A stretch of 64,000 bases of DNA from Hyparrhenia diplandra (GCA_015847255.1 JADLZK010005792.1:62001-126000), one strand, 5' to 3'. Numbered from the stretch's first letter, positions 35,731 to 48,189 are shown. Notes: generated by a model from the sequence alone, not told the origin. Numbers and translations are program-made.

Positions 35731-36450
35731 ATGTTTACAAGCAATGCCTCTTTGTACTGATTGTTGATTAATTAAGACTACCTAGGAGGTGTGAGGCAGC
35801 CACGGGAGGTGGCGGCTGCCGAGGTGGGAGCCGCGTGGGCCATATCTGGCTGGTGTGCATGGCCTAGAGGTGAGGGCAGTGGGTCTGGCGGCGCGGCTCA
35901 CCGGAGTTGGAGGCGCATAGGGAATGAGGGAATGAGGTCGTTAGGGTCGGCGGCGAGGGAATGAGGGAGGAGGCCGAGATGGAGGAGGCGTGGAGGGGGC
36001 GGCCAGGGGAGGCCGGGAGGGGAGCGCGGGCGGGGGGGAGAGAGCCAGAGAGGAAGGGATAGCCGGATAGGGTTGGCGGTTGGGGTACTTGAGACCGGGA
36101 GTGGACATCTTGGACTTGCGGCTTGCCTGCGTGGGAGTGTGAGCAGTGGGTTGCGAAGCTGTGGCATGTGGCTTAGCAAGCCAACTAATGGGCCGCCTCT
36201 TGGCCCGGCCGTGCCACGGGCCAGGGTGGCGGCCCAAAGACAACCTGGTGCCATGGGATGTGTCGGCACGAGCCCGGTGGCCACCGTGCGGGCCGAGCTC
36301 GGGCAATGCCACCGGCCCGCAGGCTGCATGGCCAACTATAGTGTGCACTACCTCTTCTTGTATCATCAACTCATCAACTACTAGGCTAGTTGATGTTATT
36401 ACATATATGATCACAAATGGAACCATCAATGATGCTTGAGAAATGAAATA
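35731..36450. other. GC-rich block, probable transposon relic
   Basis: A sharply GC-rich island (35790-36340) in AT-rich surroundings, with GGCCCGGCCGTGCC-like text typical of degraded grass elements. Overlapping ORFs on both strands are compositional. No termini found. Confidence 0.4.
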
Positions 36451-38261
36451 AAATTAGCTTAGCCAGCTTAATCTTCATATCTCAAGTTCTCTAAAGTGAA
36501 TCAGTCTATAAGTTGCAGCTCTATTGTAACTTTTTCTGTACAAGCAATGCAAGAAGCAAAGGTGCATAAATCCATCCTTGTGATTCACCTGGATGATCAT
36601 GCCTAGAGTCTAGCCTAGGTAATCTGTGGCAACAATTTTTAGAAGACTTCATTGGGCGGTGAGAGCCTCACCTGGATGGTTTTCCTTTGATTCTGGCAAG
36701 TTGGTGGATGGAGGGTGCCAAGATCATAGTCTTACATTGTGCTAATTCATTACAATGAAGCAGCGCATGCACGGTACCGGTGCTAGCTATTTTTCAATTT
36801 TTTACTTTTTCTCCGTGGAAACTGTTGTTAAAACAATGCCAAATTCTCTTACATGGACCTTCAATAGTTTTGGGCAGTACTAGTACTTTCCCATTGTGGA
36901 GGGCCAACGCCGGGATCAGTTTGATCAGCTGCCAGGTCAGTCTCTTTTTGCCGACAGCCGAGGCAAAAAAAGTTAGGAACCCGGCCGCGCCCGTCATCGC
37001 GCGCGTCGGCCAGCGCACCGTTCCGCTTGCCGTTTCCGTGAAGGGGTGGTGCGGCCAGCCAGTCGCGAAAAGCAGGGCGGGTGCGGCCAGGTGTGGTGTG
37101 AGTCGTGCATAGGAACGGCCGACAGGCGGCACGGCACGGCACCGCATCGACGATGGCTGGGCCACCATGTCGATGCGGTACATTGAGTACTTTCAACCAA
37201 GAATCATCGTTATTCTCACTAGTGTTACCGGTCATTCTAGATCATATACAGTACAATAGTTTTAGTCATGAGTCATCATCATTTTCACTCTGCTACTAAT
37301 CATTCTCAATACAGGGTCTCAAGATGTGCGGGGAGATAATCGTGAGGGCTACGGTGAGCTGTAACAAGGGCCGCATGACATGGAAGAGCGTGTCGATGTC
37401 ATAGAGGCGTTGGATCTGCTCCGCCGCCTCGCCTCCTCCACTCTGGAGGTCCCCCGCCACAGGACTGGCGGCTTGGCTGGAAGGCATCGTTTCCAATGAG
37501 CTACAATGATCTTTGAGTCGAGTGCCAAGTTTCGTTGCTCATAATGCGGGCCAAATTTTTGTTGCTCATAGTGTAGGTGTTCGAAAGCATTTGAATTGCT
37601 TTGATTCAATGTCACAGATGGGGCTTATCTTCACCCTCAGGCGTACCTTTTCTGTTAGAGGATGCGAACTAGCAAGTTAGCCTATATGTAGTCGTGATAG
37701 CGAGTTGTTTCCAATGTTCGATTTGTATGCAGTCATTTTTCTCACTATCTTAGCTCGATTAACTCTATGTATTTCTATGGAAAAGATTCTCTCCGGCAGA
37801 ACAAATTGATACGAGTGTGAGGATCAAAGCTACTTCAATAGAGATCAGGGCCTATTTCTATCTAGTAGTAGTGTACTATTATTTTCTTTGTCTTCATACG
37901 AGTATGTCGTCTTGTCTTCATATATGTCATCTTGGTAGTGGTTGATTTAGACTCTCATTTACTATCTCAGTTATCCTTTACTCTTGCGATGACTATATCG
38001 GTAGTGTGTGTAAATGAGAGAAGAGAGCCCCCTCTTCTCACGGCACCCTCTATATTTATACGCAAGGTAGATTTACATGCGACCGCTGGTGGGGTTGGAA
38101 TTACAAGTCGCCCCACTAACTCCACTTGGGACTCTTCTGGTGGGCTTGGTCCATAGGGGAAAGCCAAGTCCAACAACAGTCATGTGGATCGACCAAGTAG
38201 CACAAAGTGTGGACTTTTAGCTAGGATGAGTTAGGACTTAGGTCACACATAAGTGTAACAC
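36451..38261. other. Intergenic, nothing firm
   Basis: A GC-rich patch at 36950-37170 includes an inverted repeat CGCATCGAC...GTCGATGCG. A possible exon-like stretch on - at 37320-37480 (QIQRLYDIDTLFHVMRPLLQ) matches no family I recognise. No other structure. Confidence 0.4.
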
Positions 38262-39948
38262 TTGCACACTTGTTTGGCCTGCCGGTGACCATAATATTCC
38301 GCTAAGTCGATATGAAAAGCAATCGAAGAACCGAATCCATCCTTTTTAGATCACGTTGTCTCGACAACTTCATGCAAAGAAAAGGCAACTCAATACTCTT
38401 GCCATTTTATTATTCATGCAACATGATGGAATTTATTATTGCAAGTTGCAACAAAGTTAATGAAGCACCTAAGTAAGTTTTATGATCATGCTAATTTGCC
38501 CTAGGTGAGGTTAGTTTGGAATAAATATTATGAGAGCAAAGTGCCACACACTTCTAGGGAAGTGGGATCTTTTCTGGTGGAAGGATGTGATGAGACTCAA
38601 TATCTTGTTTAGGGGCATAGCTAGGTGCGAAATTGGCAATGGGAAAATAGTTTGCTTCTAGGATGACTTATGGTCACATGAGGTGCTCTCCTCCAAATAC
38701 CCCAGACTTGCATCTTTTGCGAGAACATGTGGTGGTTCAGTATTCCAAATCCTTCAAGCTGAGGACCTAGACTCCATCTCCATGTTACCACTCTCAAATG
38801 AAGCCCTAGAGAAATTAGAGTCTTTTTCGGCAACAACTGCAGTCGGTGGGTTACAATGAAAACGATAATGACAAATGGCAACCAATGCGGGGTAGTAAGT
38901 ACACTTCCAAAAGATACTATAAACATGTGTTCAGTGTCTTCAAGGTCATACGGAAGTCGAGATGCACACCACGAATCAGGTTCTTCACACTGGCCGATAT
39001 TTGTGGATAGGCTCAACACAAAAGACATGTTACAAAGAAGACACATCCATATAGAAGTCAGTCCAAATTGCATCATGTGCACCTCAAGAACTATGGAAAC
39101 AATAGATCACTTTGTTTTTTGACTGCCCCTTCGCTCAGGAGTGTTGGAACAGAATTGGCATCTTGTGGAATGTTGATGCGGACCTACTTGACAGATTTGC
39201 TCAAGCTCGACAAGCTCATAACATCCGAAGTAACCCTTATAGATGCTTGGGAGTTGTGGAAGCCGAGGAATGACAAGGTCTTCAGAGAAGTGACCCAAGT
39301 CCCTCTTTATGGTTGTCAAATTTTAAATCTCAATGCTTGCTTTAGTCGGTTAGGTTAAAAGCTAACTTAAGGTCATCTTTTGTGTTTGGCTTGATGCTTT
39401 CGGTTAAACCCCTGTATGTATCTTTTGTACTCATGTTTTAAAATTATTGAATGAAAGCCTTTTTACCGTGGGGATCTCCCCATAGTCTTTTTGGTCAAAA
39501 AACAAAGTCAAAGTTAGGCATAGCAAAGAGATAATGTGTTGCTAATGAGAAGAGAAATAACCTTGGATGTTAAGTAATCCAGTGCTAGCTTGCAACCTTC
39601 AATAAGCTGAAAAATATATAAGTGTGCATGTTCTAGGCCATACAGGAGCATCGTAGTCACCATCTGTTGAAGCTATGGAAGTTAGGATGCACACAAGGGG
39701 TTAGTAATTAATAATATGTCATTGATGAGATGACAAATTCAGTTAAAAGATGATGGCAAATAAATCTATGGACAAAAGATGTACCTCTTGTTCCTTAATC
39801 CTTGCGACTTCATCTTCGAAATTATTCACCTTCTTATAAAACTCTTGGGAATGTGTATCATATGATGTGCGATTTTGTTTTTCAAATGCCCATCTTTGAG
39901 CTTAGCCACGGTATCTTGAACTAAGATATGACAAATTGCCCCCAAGCC
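38262..39948 (-). pseudogene. Gene B': truncated, frameshifted copy of the gene B 3' part
   Basis: Matches gene B and its 3' flank (22735-23338 plus 26563 to about 26611) in the same orientation and order, and stops matching after CCCCCAAGCC. The exon reads GLGAICHILVQDTVAKLKDG continuously, where gene B has a CACTA element, then loses one base (ATGATAC against ATGGATAC) and hits a stop. It carries its own LINE insertion (38460-39508) at a position where gene B is uninterrupted. Upstream exons of gene B are absent, so the copy was 5'-truncated. Confidence 0.8.
38460..39508 (+). mobile_element. 5'-truncated LINE (post-RT and zf-RVT region)
   Basis: Decayed C-terminal part of a LINE ORF2: VWNKYYESKVPHTSREVGSF then WWKDVMRLN, GNGKIVCFWDDLW, and a zinc-binding zf-RVT-like segment CIMCTSRTMETIDHFVF...CPFAQ, then DAWELWKPRNDKVF, spread over several frames. 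Flanked by CAAAGTTA (38452-38459 and 39509-39516). Short A-rich 3' end. The matching empty site is visible in gene B. Confidence 0.85.
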
Positions 39949-41180
39949 CAAAGAGGTAAATTATGAAAAAATAATAATTTGTAATGTGTCAGTGATACCA
40001 ATATGATGTCAAACTATTATTCTTTTTTTCTATAATTTTGGTCAAACTTAACACAATTTGACTTAGGAAGAACTTGAATCCCTTGTGTTTAAGGACTGAT
40101 GGAGTATAAATTTGTGTCTAAAAAAAAGAAATATATGTGGTTCTGTCAATCGGTCCATTTGGCTTCAAAGTATCACTGTACTATTTTCGAGGACCTCAGT
40201 GGGTTCCAATGTTGAACGGGATGTAAGAAAAATCCAGCCCAAAAGCAACCCAGCTAGCGGTTTTCGATAAAAAAAAAAAAAAAGAAAGGGACTTGCTAAA
40301 ATTCAGGTGACTGAATTTTAGTTTTCTTTGGGTGATGGTTATTGCACACAGTTTATACTAAAATTGCAGGTTTTATTAGTTGCAATTTTTATTGGCGCAA
40401 TGTGCAATTCTGGGCATTGAGAATAAAACCCCATTAGATAGAAACACAAACTTGAAAAAATTGATTTATGTTGGCACAAAGACAATTAACAACTTACAAA
40501 TTATTTTCTATAGGAAGAGAAGAACAAGAACTTAATATGTTAGAACACAAAGACAAATAATAAATTACAAAAGTAAAAATACTAGTTAGTGATACAAGAG
40601 TGTTGTCTAAAATCATCTTAAAACCCATGCACCTAAAATACAGGAGAAGTGAAAAAGAAAACAAAAATAAGAGGTGGTCATGGAGAAAGGAGATCCACTG
40701 CAGTACCGTAGAGAAGGAAAAAAAATTCAGTTAGAATGGTTTCTTCGGAGTTACCATAGGTTCACAACCTATCTCCATGTGCATATACTAAATGCATGAG
40801 ATTGTTAGTTAAATTTATAATGAACGGTTGAGGAAAAAGCTAGACCATTCTTTCTTTTGACCGAATAACTATGTAAATAGCTAGATACCTATCTTTTACT
40901 ATAGATATCTATGGCCACTTGCCAAGAGGACTGCCTTAACTCTTTGTTTTCCCATAGAGAAAGACTCTTCCAATCGAAGGACCAAGGGTGTTTTCCCATA
41001 CGATCGAGCATGGTCCTTCCCATAGAGAGAGACTCGTCTATGGCCTGCACACGACCAATGAGAAGGACCAAGAGGGTATTTTGTTGCTGTCCTTTGTTTT
41101 GCCATGCCTAAGCTTTGTCTGCCACAGAAAAGCGAGCTGTTGTTTAATTCATAATTAGTGTTTGGCACATCACACAAGTC
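39949..41180. other. Intergenic, AT-rich
   Basis: Contains a Stowaway-like scrap near 40040-40110, an A run at 40269-40284, and imperfect direct repeats around CCATAGAGA(A/G)AGACTC at 40952-41035. No gene seen. Confidence 0.5.
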
Positions 41181-41197
41181 ATTTGCAGATGTCTTCT

Positions 41198-42123
41198 GGA
41201 CGGATACCTGGCTGCCTGACGGAGCCATCTGCAACTTCGCGCCAAACCTCTTCTGCGCAGTGCCGCACTTGAGATGTGGGCGCACCGTACGCGAGGCCTT
41301 GGCAGACCTACAATGGGCGCACGACGTCACCGGCCCTCCCACCGCTGCGGTGCTCGACAAGGCCGTCACCCTAGATGCCATCCTGCAGGGGGTTCTGCTA
41401 CGGGAGGGTGTGGAGGACCGCCTGATCTAGTGTTGGACAGCAAGCGGGCGGTACACGAGCTCCTCGTCCTGCGGCGCGTTCTTCCTTGGGAGGACACCCA
41501 TGGCCGGAGCGCCGCTTCCATCATGGCCTGCAACCGACCGCTACCTGCATCCTGTGCAACCAAGAGACTGAAACAATCGACCACCTACTCGCATCATGCG
41601 TCTTCACCAGGCAAGTCTGGCACCTCCTGCTGTCGAAGGCCGGGCTTCCCAACCTCTGTCCACTTTAGAATGCCTTGCTTGGAGATTGGTGGCTACACGC
41701 GCGTACTCAGGTGCCGAGCGACCGAAGGCGCGCATTTGACTTGACGGTGCTTTTGATCTCCTGGGTTCTCTGGAAGGAAAGGAACCGACGCACCTTCGAC
41801 GCTGCGGCGACCGCGGCCATGCCGTCGGCACTGCTGGAGATCGCTTTTCGGGAGGCCACGGCGTTGGTCGAGGCGGGGTTTCGCGGGGTGGGAGCCCTCC
41901 TCCAGGTGCTTAGTTAGGGGCTCTCGGCGCTAGCTTCTTTGGTCACACAAGCGAGTTTCCTAGTTAGTAAAAACCCCGAGCGCCACCGTTATAGTCGGTG
42001 ACTTGTGTATGTGTCTTTGCTTAGTGGAGTGCGGGGCATCTCGCCACGTCTCTCCGTTAGGATGTAATTCAAAAACTTTAATTTCTCTTGATGCAGTACG
42101 GGCAAGTGTCCGCTTTTTGAAAA
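41198..42123 (+). mobile_element. 5'-truncated LINE with perfect 17-bp TSD
   Basis: Carries the end of ORF2: DTWLPDGAICNFAPNLFCAV, a zf-RVT-type zinc-binding segment (CILCNQETETIDHLLASCVF), then LLISWVLWKERNRRTFDAAA, interrupted by frameshifts. The 3'-UTR (TTAGGATGTAATTC, TTTCTCTTGATGCA) ends in a short A-rich tail. The 17-base duplication ATTTGCAGATGTCTTCT flanks it exactly (41181-41197 and 42124-42140). Classic LINE retrotransposition with 5' truncation. Confidence 0.93.
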
Positions 42124-42140
42124 ATTTGCAGATGTCTTCT

Positions 42141-42432
42141 CGTCACAACTATAGCGTTTTTTTATTTTGTGTGTGTGGCACGGTGTGGCTAAAATTTCCC
42201 TTACTCTTCTGAGCAAAGAAGGAAGGGGCCAAAAAAAGGGAGGAGGGGGCCAAGGGGAGTTTTTTTTTTTCAATTGGCAAAACAATAAAAAAAGAACAGG
42301 TTAGGTAGAAGAAAGAAGTACGTTGAACTGATTTTAGTTGCCCAAGAAATAAAGTCATTTTTTGAGGAAGAGAAATAAAATCATATAAAACGCTCTAGTC
42401 AAGTGATCGTTTACACTCACCTGACCCACCGA
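42141..42432. other. Spacer upstream of kinase gene
   Basis: AT-rich, no gene. The last part is the kinase promoter region. Confidence 0.5.
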
Positions 42433-42440
42433 TATATAAT
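42433..42440 (+). promoter_or_regulatory. TATA-like box of the kinase gene
   Basis: TATATAAT about 105 bp upstream of the ATG. The motif ACCCACCGATATAT is duplicated at 42424 and 42458, so a second weaker box lies nearer the gene. Confidence 0.5.
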
Positions 42441-42544
42441 TCTCAAAACAAAAAAGACCCACCGATATATTGGTTCGCCAGTCGACGCCGGCAACAAGGT
42501 CCACAGCCGGAAGGGCCAGGCCAGGCCAGGGGCAAGAAACGGTC

Positions 42545-45500
42545 ATGGCGAGCCCGTTGGACAACTCAAGCGGCCTGTGGACCGTGCTCGGGCAGGCCTC
42601 CAACGTGGTGCAGCTCGTCGGCGTCGATGCCCTCGGGCTCGTGTCCATGGTCGTGCAGGCGGCGCTGGCAGCGCGCCGCCACCGGGACGCGTGCCGGCGC
42701 CTGGCGCAGCACGTGGAGCTCGTGGGTGGCCTGCTGCGGGAGCTGGAGCTCGCCGAGCTGATGCGGCGCGAGGCCACCCGGCGGCCGCTCGAGCAGCTGA
42801 GCACCGCGCTGCGCCGGTGCTACGCGCTGGTCACGGCGTGCCAGGATCGCGGCGGATACCTCTACCGCCTGTTCTGGGGAACGTGGATGGCCGACGAGCT
42901 CCGCGCTGCCGAGCAGGAGATCGACATGTTCATCCGCCTCGTCCCGCTCATCGCGCTCGTCGACTCTACAGTATCTACACATGAACGCCGGGTCAAGGTA
43001 CGCGTGCTTCGGTTTAATAGTTCACTATAATAGAAATTTTGTTGAGCTCTGGTTGGTCTCGAAATTTGATTCGCAATCCAATCAGACTTATTAGTCCAAG
43101 TGATATCTTGAATGACTGCGTTTGAATTGAAGTCTAGTAGCCAGTGAAACTGATCAAACTAGTCATTTAGGTTTTTGTTTGGTTGGTGGAGTACAAATTG
43201 TTGATCCATTGGCCCCTTATTCTTGAAGTATTAATTAATTAGTATTAGTAATTAGTATACAAGAACAGAGTCATTTCACTAAGACTATGGGTTGAACTCA
43301 TGATACGTCATCACATCTAAAATGGTTTGGTTTTTCAATCCAATTATCTCCTATCGTGCTTGTATATCAATATTAACTGTTGTTTTCGTTATACTTACCT
43401 GGCAGGCTACAGAACGTGCGCCAGTAGTGACTGCAAGCTGTTCAAACCTTCAAACAAGGTTGGCTACTTTAACACGCTTATAAAACAAATGCCGTGTTCT
43501 GGCCACTGACAGTAGTGATAGTGAACTCACCAGTGTCCACCACTGATGTTGATTTGTTGAACACTATTCAAATATTTGGCTTGGGTACGGATTGATTGAT
43601 TTAGAGATGTAGCTGTTCTCTAGACATGTCTTTGTGCAATTGTGCTGACAGTTCTCTTATGAAGTTCTAACATCTTTATATTTTTTACAGTATGGATATG
43701 GATATCGTTTAAAATAAATTTCTGTAAAACTGCCTTTTAGCAGTTAACTCTGAACCTATATACGTCATGCCACCTGGTCGTTCTGTTTCAAACTCAGTAG
43801 AAAATGTTTATTTCCACAATCAGTTGAACTATCCTGAAAACTAATTCGATATGGCATAAATATATCTTGTTAGGATTGAAATTAGAACAATTGACGAGTT
43901 TGCACATACTAATGATAATGTGTGCCACTGTTCATTGTTAATTAGGACTCGGACAAGAGTTGAGGAGCTTACAGAAATAAGTGTTCCAGGAGCCATTGTA
44001 GCCTGTAAAGTTGAGGAACGACTCTTAGAAGGTAGTTTATTTTTCTTGTATATACCATTCTATCACTTCCTTTTGGACTAAGAAAATATAAAAAATATTG
44101 CCTTTTAAGAACTCGTGTTTGCATCTATATTGCAACTGAGAAATTCAGTTTGGTTGTATAATAGTATTTTTCGTTATGCATGCATGCTAGCTAACTAATG
44201 AGTGAAATTTGAGCATGATGTAAAAAGTATACATGGTAGTTTATTGTCACTGTTAAGGGAAACATGATTAGGCCATTTCAGGCCTTGTTAACAATCCCCT
44301 TGGATTGGCAAGGAAAATTGTTTATGTCATTTCCCTCCCCATCTGAAGAGATTGGTTCACCCAAACAGCGGAAATGCAAGCAATATTGCTATTTTCACTT
44401 GCTTTCATGGTCTTCTTTTTCTCTTTTTTTTGGAAAAAACATGACCCTGGGGGAAAGACTGCCCAAAACTTAACCCCTTCTGGTTCAAGAAAATGCCCTA
44501 AAGGCCTGTCCACACTTATTAGGCACATTTACCTATTTTTTATATCTTTTGTATTTTAGGCCGAGACACATCCGTATTTTGGGGAAACAAAGCGAGAGAC
44601 CTTTTTTTTTTCAAGACAAGGGTTTCAAACCTGGCTAGTTGGCTCCAATACTAGAGGCTCATAAACATCCTGCAAAACTTAAAGAACCATTGAACTTTAT
44701 AACATTAACCTTAGCAGTTTTCATCTTGCTTTTTGCATTTGCATTTGTTTGATACAACTCCTTTGTGATTCAAAGAGATTGCCCATGATTCAGGAAAGGT
44801 GCATTTGCAAGAACAGAAAATCGTGGATGTGGAAGAATTGGTGAAGCTTTGCACTCGTACTGAAGAGAGATACCCAGGATTCAAAAAGTATGATTTCTTC
44901 CAGATAGTAAATGGCACACAAATGTTTTCAGAGAAAAGAATAGTTGGAAGTGGTGGATTTGGTACAGTTTACAAGGTAAATGTTAACAAAAACGTCAACC
45001 CGTTGGTTTATTGATAAATTCCACCTAAACCCTATTGCCAACCATTTCAGGGTGACTTGAGTGATGGAACCATAGTTGCCATAAAAGATTTGAGCATGGA
45101 ACAGGTTTCAACAGTGAATTGCAACTTTTTATGTCTTCATCATATCAATATAATTAAGCTGTTGGGGTGGTGCGTACATGGACAAGAAAGGATTCTAGTG
45201 TATGAGTTCTTGCACAATAGCAGCTTGGACCGTATCATCTTTTTGGTATGTATGTTTGTATTAATGACCGTATATAGTTGTTTGTGTAGAGGTACCTTTT
45301 ATGATCCAATGAAATAGTAAAAGGTTTGAACAAATTTCCATTTCAGACTGATGTCAAGTCCTTAAAACTACCCCACTTTTGATTTTAAATGTTATAGGAA
45401 TAATAGGTCTTTATATGATACAACTTTCTTGTTTAAACATTTTGCAGATAAAATTAAAGGGGCACTGCTAAACTGGAATAAGCGACTTGGAATAATTAAA

Positions 45501-46416
45501 GGGTTGGTAGAGGGGCTTGTTTACATGCACAAGCACTCACATCTATGGATGATACATGGGGACTTAAAACCAAATAACATCCTCTTAGATCGTGACATGA
45601 ACCCAAAGATTGGTGATTTTGGATCAGCTATAACCTTGAGTTCAGATGTAGCGGAAGAGCAAACAAGCAGGGTTGTAGGAACTAGGTAAGTGTCGTGTAA
45701 ATATGAATCATACATAGCACACCGCCAAAAATTGTATTAGTGTGTTAATGCAGTTCTAATATCTATTTGCAGTGGTTACATAGCACCAGAGTACGCAGCT
45801 CGAGGCCTTTATTCTGTCAAGACAGATGTGTTTGGCTTTGGGGTGTTGGCTCTTGTGATCATTAGCGGACGAAAGAATACCGTACTAGAGCAGCAAGGGG
45901 ATACTGTTGGTAACCTCGTACGAGATGTGAGTGAACAACTGAACCATGCTGTTAAAGATTCCTATTTGCTATATTTTTTTACATAAACATTTTGTGCTAA
46001 TCCTTGGTAACCGTTAGATTTAAGCTGTAGATTTTGGATGCTAAAGTAATGGAAAAAAAATGTTTCAGGCATGGCAATTGTGGAATGATGGAAGACTACA
46101 TGAGTTTGTAGATCCAATGTTACATGATGGGTACGAATTCGATGAGGTAGTGAGATGTGCTCAGGTTGCGCTACTATGTGCTCAAGAAAATTCGGTAGAT
46201 CGACCCACCATGTCAGATGTAGTCAGTCTCTTGAACTTTGAAAGCATAAGTTTGCTACCGGATCCTAAGCAGCCGCCTCAGCTAATGAAGGGAAGTACTA
46301 CTGGTGACATGTTATCGGCATATGTTAGTCAATCAAGTAGGACCATAGATATAACCATCACAAGTTCAGCTCCTGTGTCAACCAGAGTCCGTATCATTGT
46401 AGACCAAGAGACCTGA
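42545..46416 (+). CDS. MCAfunc-domain protein kinase (possible pseudokinase)
   Basis: Exons 42545-42997, 43406-43458, 43946-44031, 44794-44975, 45051-45245, 45448-45685, 45773-45926 and 46069-46416. Residues 1-151 (LWTVLGQASNVVQLVGVDAL...) resemble the MCAfunc/ARPK domain of MCA1-like mechanosensitive proteins and rice kinases. A kinase domain follows: GSGGFGTVYK, VAIKDLS with the ATP-binding Lys, HGDLKPNNILLD, GDFGSA and GYIAPEYAARG. The catalytic loop has Gly in place of the usual Arg, so it is a non-RD kinase, a class often tied to immune signalling. The segment between the Lys and LHHINIIKLLGW is about eight residues short and lacks an obvious alpha-C Glu, so activity is doubtful. Exon 5 ends CATCTTTTTG|GTATG, but the next exon needs phase 1. 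Three Ts instead of five would restore the frame (IIFD|KIKG). As written the protein truncates there. No transmembrane segment seen. Confidence 0.8.
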
Positions 46417-46547
46417 AATGTTAGAGAAATTAATATACATACCAGGATGTTGAAAATCTGAAATGCTGTGGACATTCATAGGTTCATGCAGAAATCTTGT
46501 AACCCCCATTCATTATTTGTTTCGTTCTCTATCACAGTGATTTGCTT

Positions 46548-46634
46548 ATTATGTTATTAGGATCAACAAAATTTGCACCTTATGCATTGGGTTTTTCCAT
46601 TCAAGATGCAAATTTTGTCGATCTTAACATAACG
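46548..46634. repeat. Inverted repeat, potential hairpin
   Basis: Left arm around GATCAACAAAATTTGCA (46561-46577) and right arm TGCAAATTTTGTCGATC, extended outward by a TTATGTTA-like match, with about 27 bases per arm and a loop of about 30. Lies about 130 bp past the kinase stop. A MITE relic or a small-RNA-type hairpin; not resolved. Confidence 0.7.
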
Positions 46635-46945
46635 GGCATAGACCGTAAGCATTGTCTTGCTTGAGACTTCAACATGAACCCTATCTCGCGCTTTCTTGAT
46701 GTCAAGTTTGGCTCCAGCATACATAAATTGTTCATCCCTATAGATGTTGGCTATTGATTTTGTGAAATCGGATCAAAATCATATGGCTATGACTAACCTT
46801 ATAGCTGATTCTCTAGAAGTTTTGTGAATCTCACACATAAAGGGATATCATAAAATCGGACTCTTGCATGAAGATTCTTGAAGGAGTAATCTTGAAACTC
46901 TTAATCGTGAACTTTTCAAAGCAGGAAATTTTCACTGTGACAACA

Positions 46946-47099
46946 TGAGGTTGTTCTGCCCAGATATTTTGCATGCTACGCAGGTCCTTGAACTGCCCAA
47001 GGGGAAAAAAAATAGCTGACAGGATCTCGCGGGTGGGGTGGGTAGGGGGTTGTTTTGACCAGACATTTAGCATGCTATGCAGGTCCTTGAACTGGGCAA
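46946..47099. repeat. Pair of 54-base direct repeats
   Basis: 46946-47001 and 47045-47099 share GAGGTTGTTCTGCCCAGA-like text, GCATGCTA.GCAGGTCC and CCTTGAACTG, about 99 bases apart. Confidence 0.75.
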
Positions 47100-47587
47100 A
47101 AAACAAATATTAGGCTGCCAAGACCCATGGCTGTTTGGATACACGAGGGACTGAACGGAAGAGCCGAGAACAGTGAAGGCCTGAAGGGGCTCAGGTCGAC
47201 TTTGGTTTAGACCAAGCCAAATTTGCCGCTCACTTGGTTCTGGTTGCCATGCCTACTGTTCTGCAGTTTTAGAGCAGCATTCAAGCACCCATCATACAGG
47301 GATTTTTTTTTAATTTTAACCCTTTTTTTTAAAGAAAAACTATTTTTAATCCGGTCAACAAGAAAATCCGGGGAATAACCCTTTTGGCGCGCCATAGGGT
47401 AGCGCGTGACATTTGCATGCCGCCGCCGCCATGCATGTCTTGCGGGGGGGTGGCACACGTGGCAAGTTTGCATGCGGTCCACGCGCCGGCGTGGCTTCGG
47501 TCCTGCGGCGCCGCAGATCATGGCGCGGCGGTGGTTCGCCCTAATCGGGGCGGCGGTGTGGGCGCAACTCCCGCTCGGCGCACTTTA

Positions 47588-47946
47588 GAGCGGGTTCAAT
47601 AAGGTTGGCTATAAGCCAAGCCTAGTCAACAATAGCCTAACTTAATAGCCCAGCAATACAACAATCAAACCTTCTTTCATATATTCAATGCCATATTTTA
47701 TTGCCTGTGGGCCCCCCACCTAACCTTTCCATTGGTTCCTGGCCACCAGATTTTTGTAACCGCACCATCCCTCATGCAGCGCGTAGAGAAGCCGGCCCCA
47801 AGAACCTGGGGAACCGCGCCAACAACCGGCGATGCATGTAGCGCCAAGTCCATTCTCTCTCTTCTATTCTCTTTCCTCCACCTAGGATTTTCTTTGAGTT
47901 GGCTTGGCTATAAGCCAAGCTCGAAATTGTATTATTGTACTTGCTC
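47588..47946. mobile_element. PIF/Harbinger-type MITE, 359 bp, nested in the Mutator-like element
   Basis: Left end GAGCGGGTTCAATAAGG; right end reverse complement GAGCAAGTACAATAATAC. TTA on both sides (47585-47587 and 47947-47949). GGCTATAAGCCAAGC occurs near both ends. Confidence 0.8.
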
Positions 47947-48189
47947 TTACGCGGTGACCATGTCGGAGCCATTGTTTCTGCCAGACTGCATGCTAGCTGT
48001 GCGTGTCAGCCAATTGTGTTTGCATGCATGCTGGGTCATTTCATTGCACAGTATCGTACTATAGCAAGCTAGTAGGTAGTAGGTGTAGCACGCATGGTCA
48101 CTTTGTTTGATGAATGTTTGGTCATGAATGATGATGGCCACACAAAGTACATACTGTAGCTACCAAGGTAGTCCCTGCTCCGGTGTCTT

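Larger units (their letters stand above)
46417..47291. other. Intergenic downstream of the kinase
   Basis: Holds a hairpin-forming inverted repeat and a pair of 54-base direct repeats, listed separately. No gene seen. Confidence 0.55.

Noticed and set aside
35898..36439. Overlapping ORFs in a GC-rich island
   Set aside because: Both strands are open because of composition; no domain.
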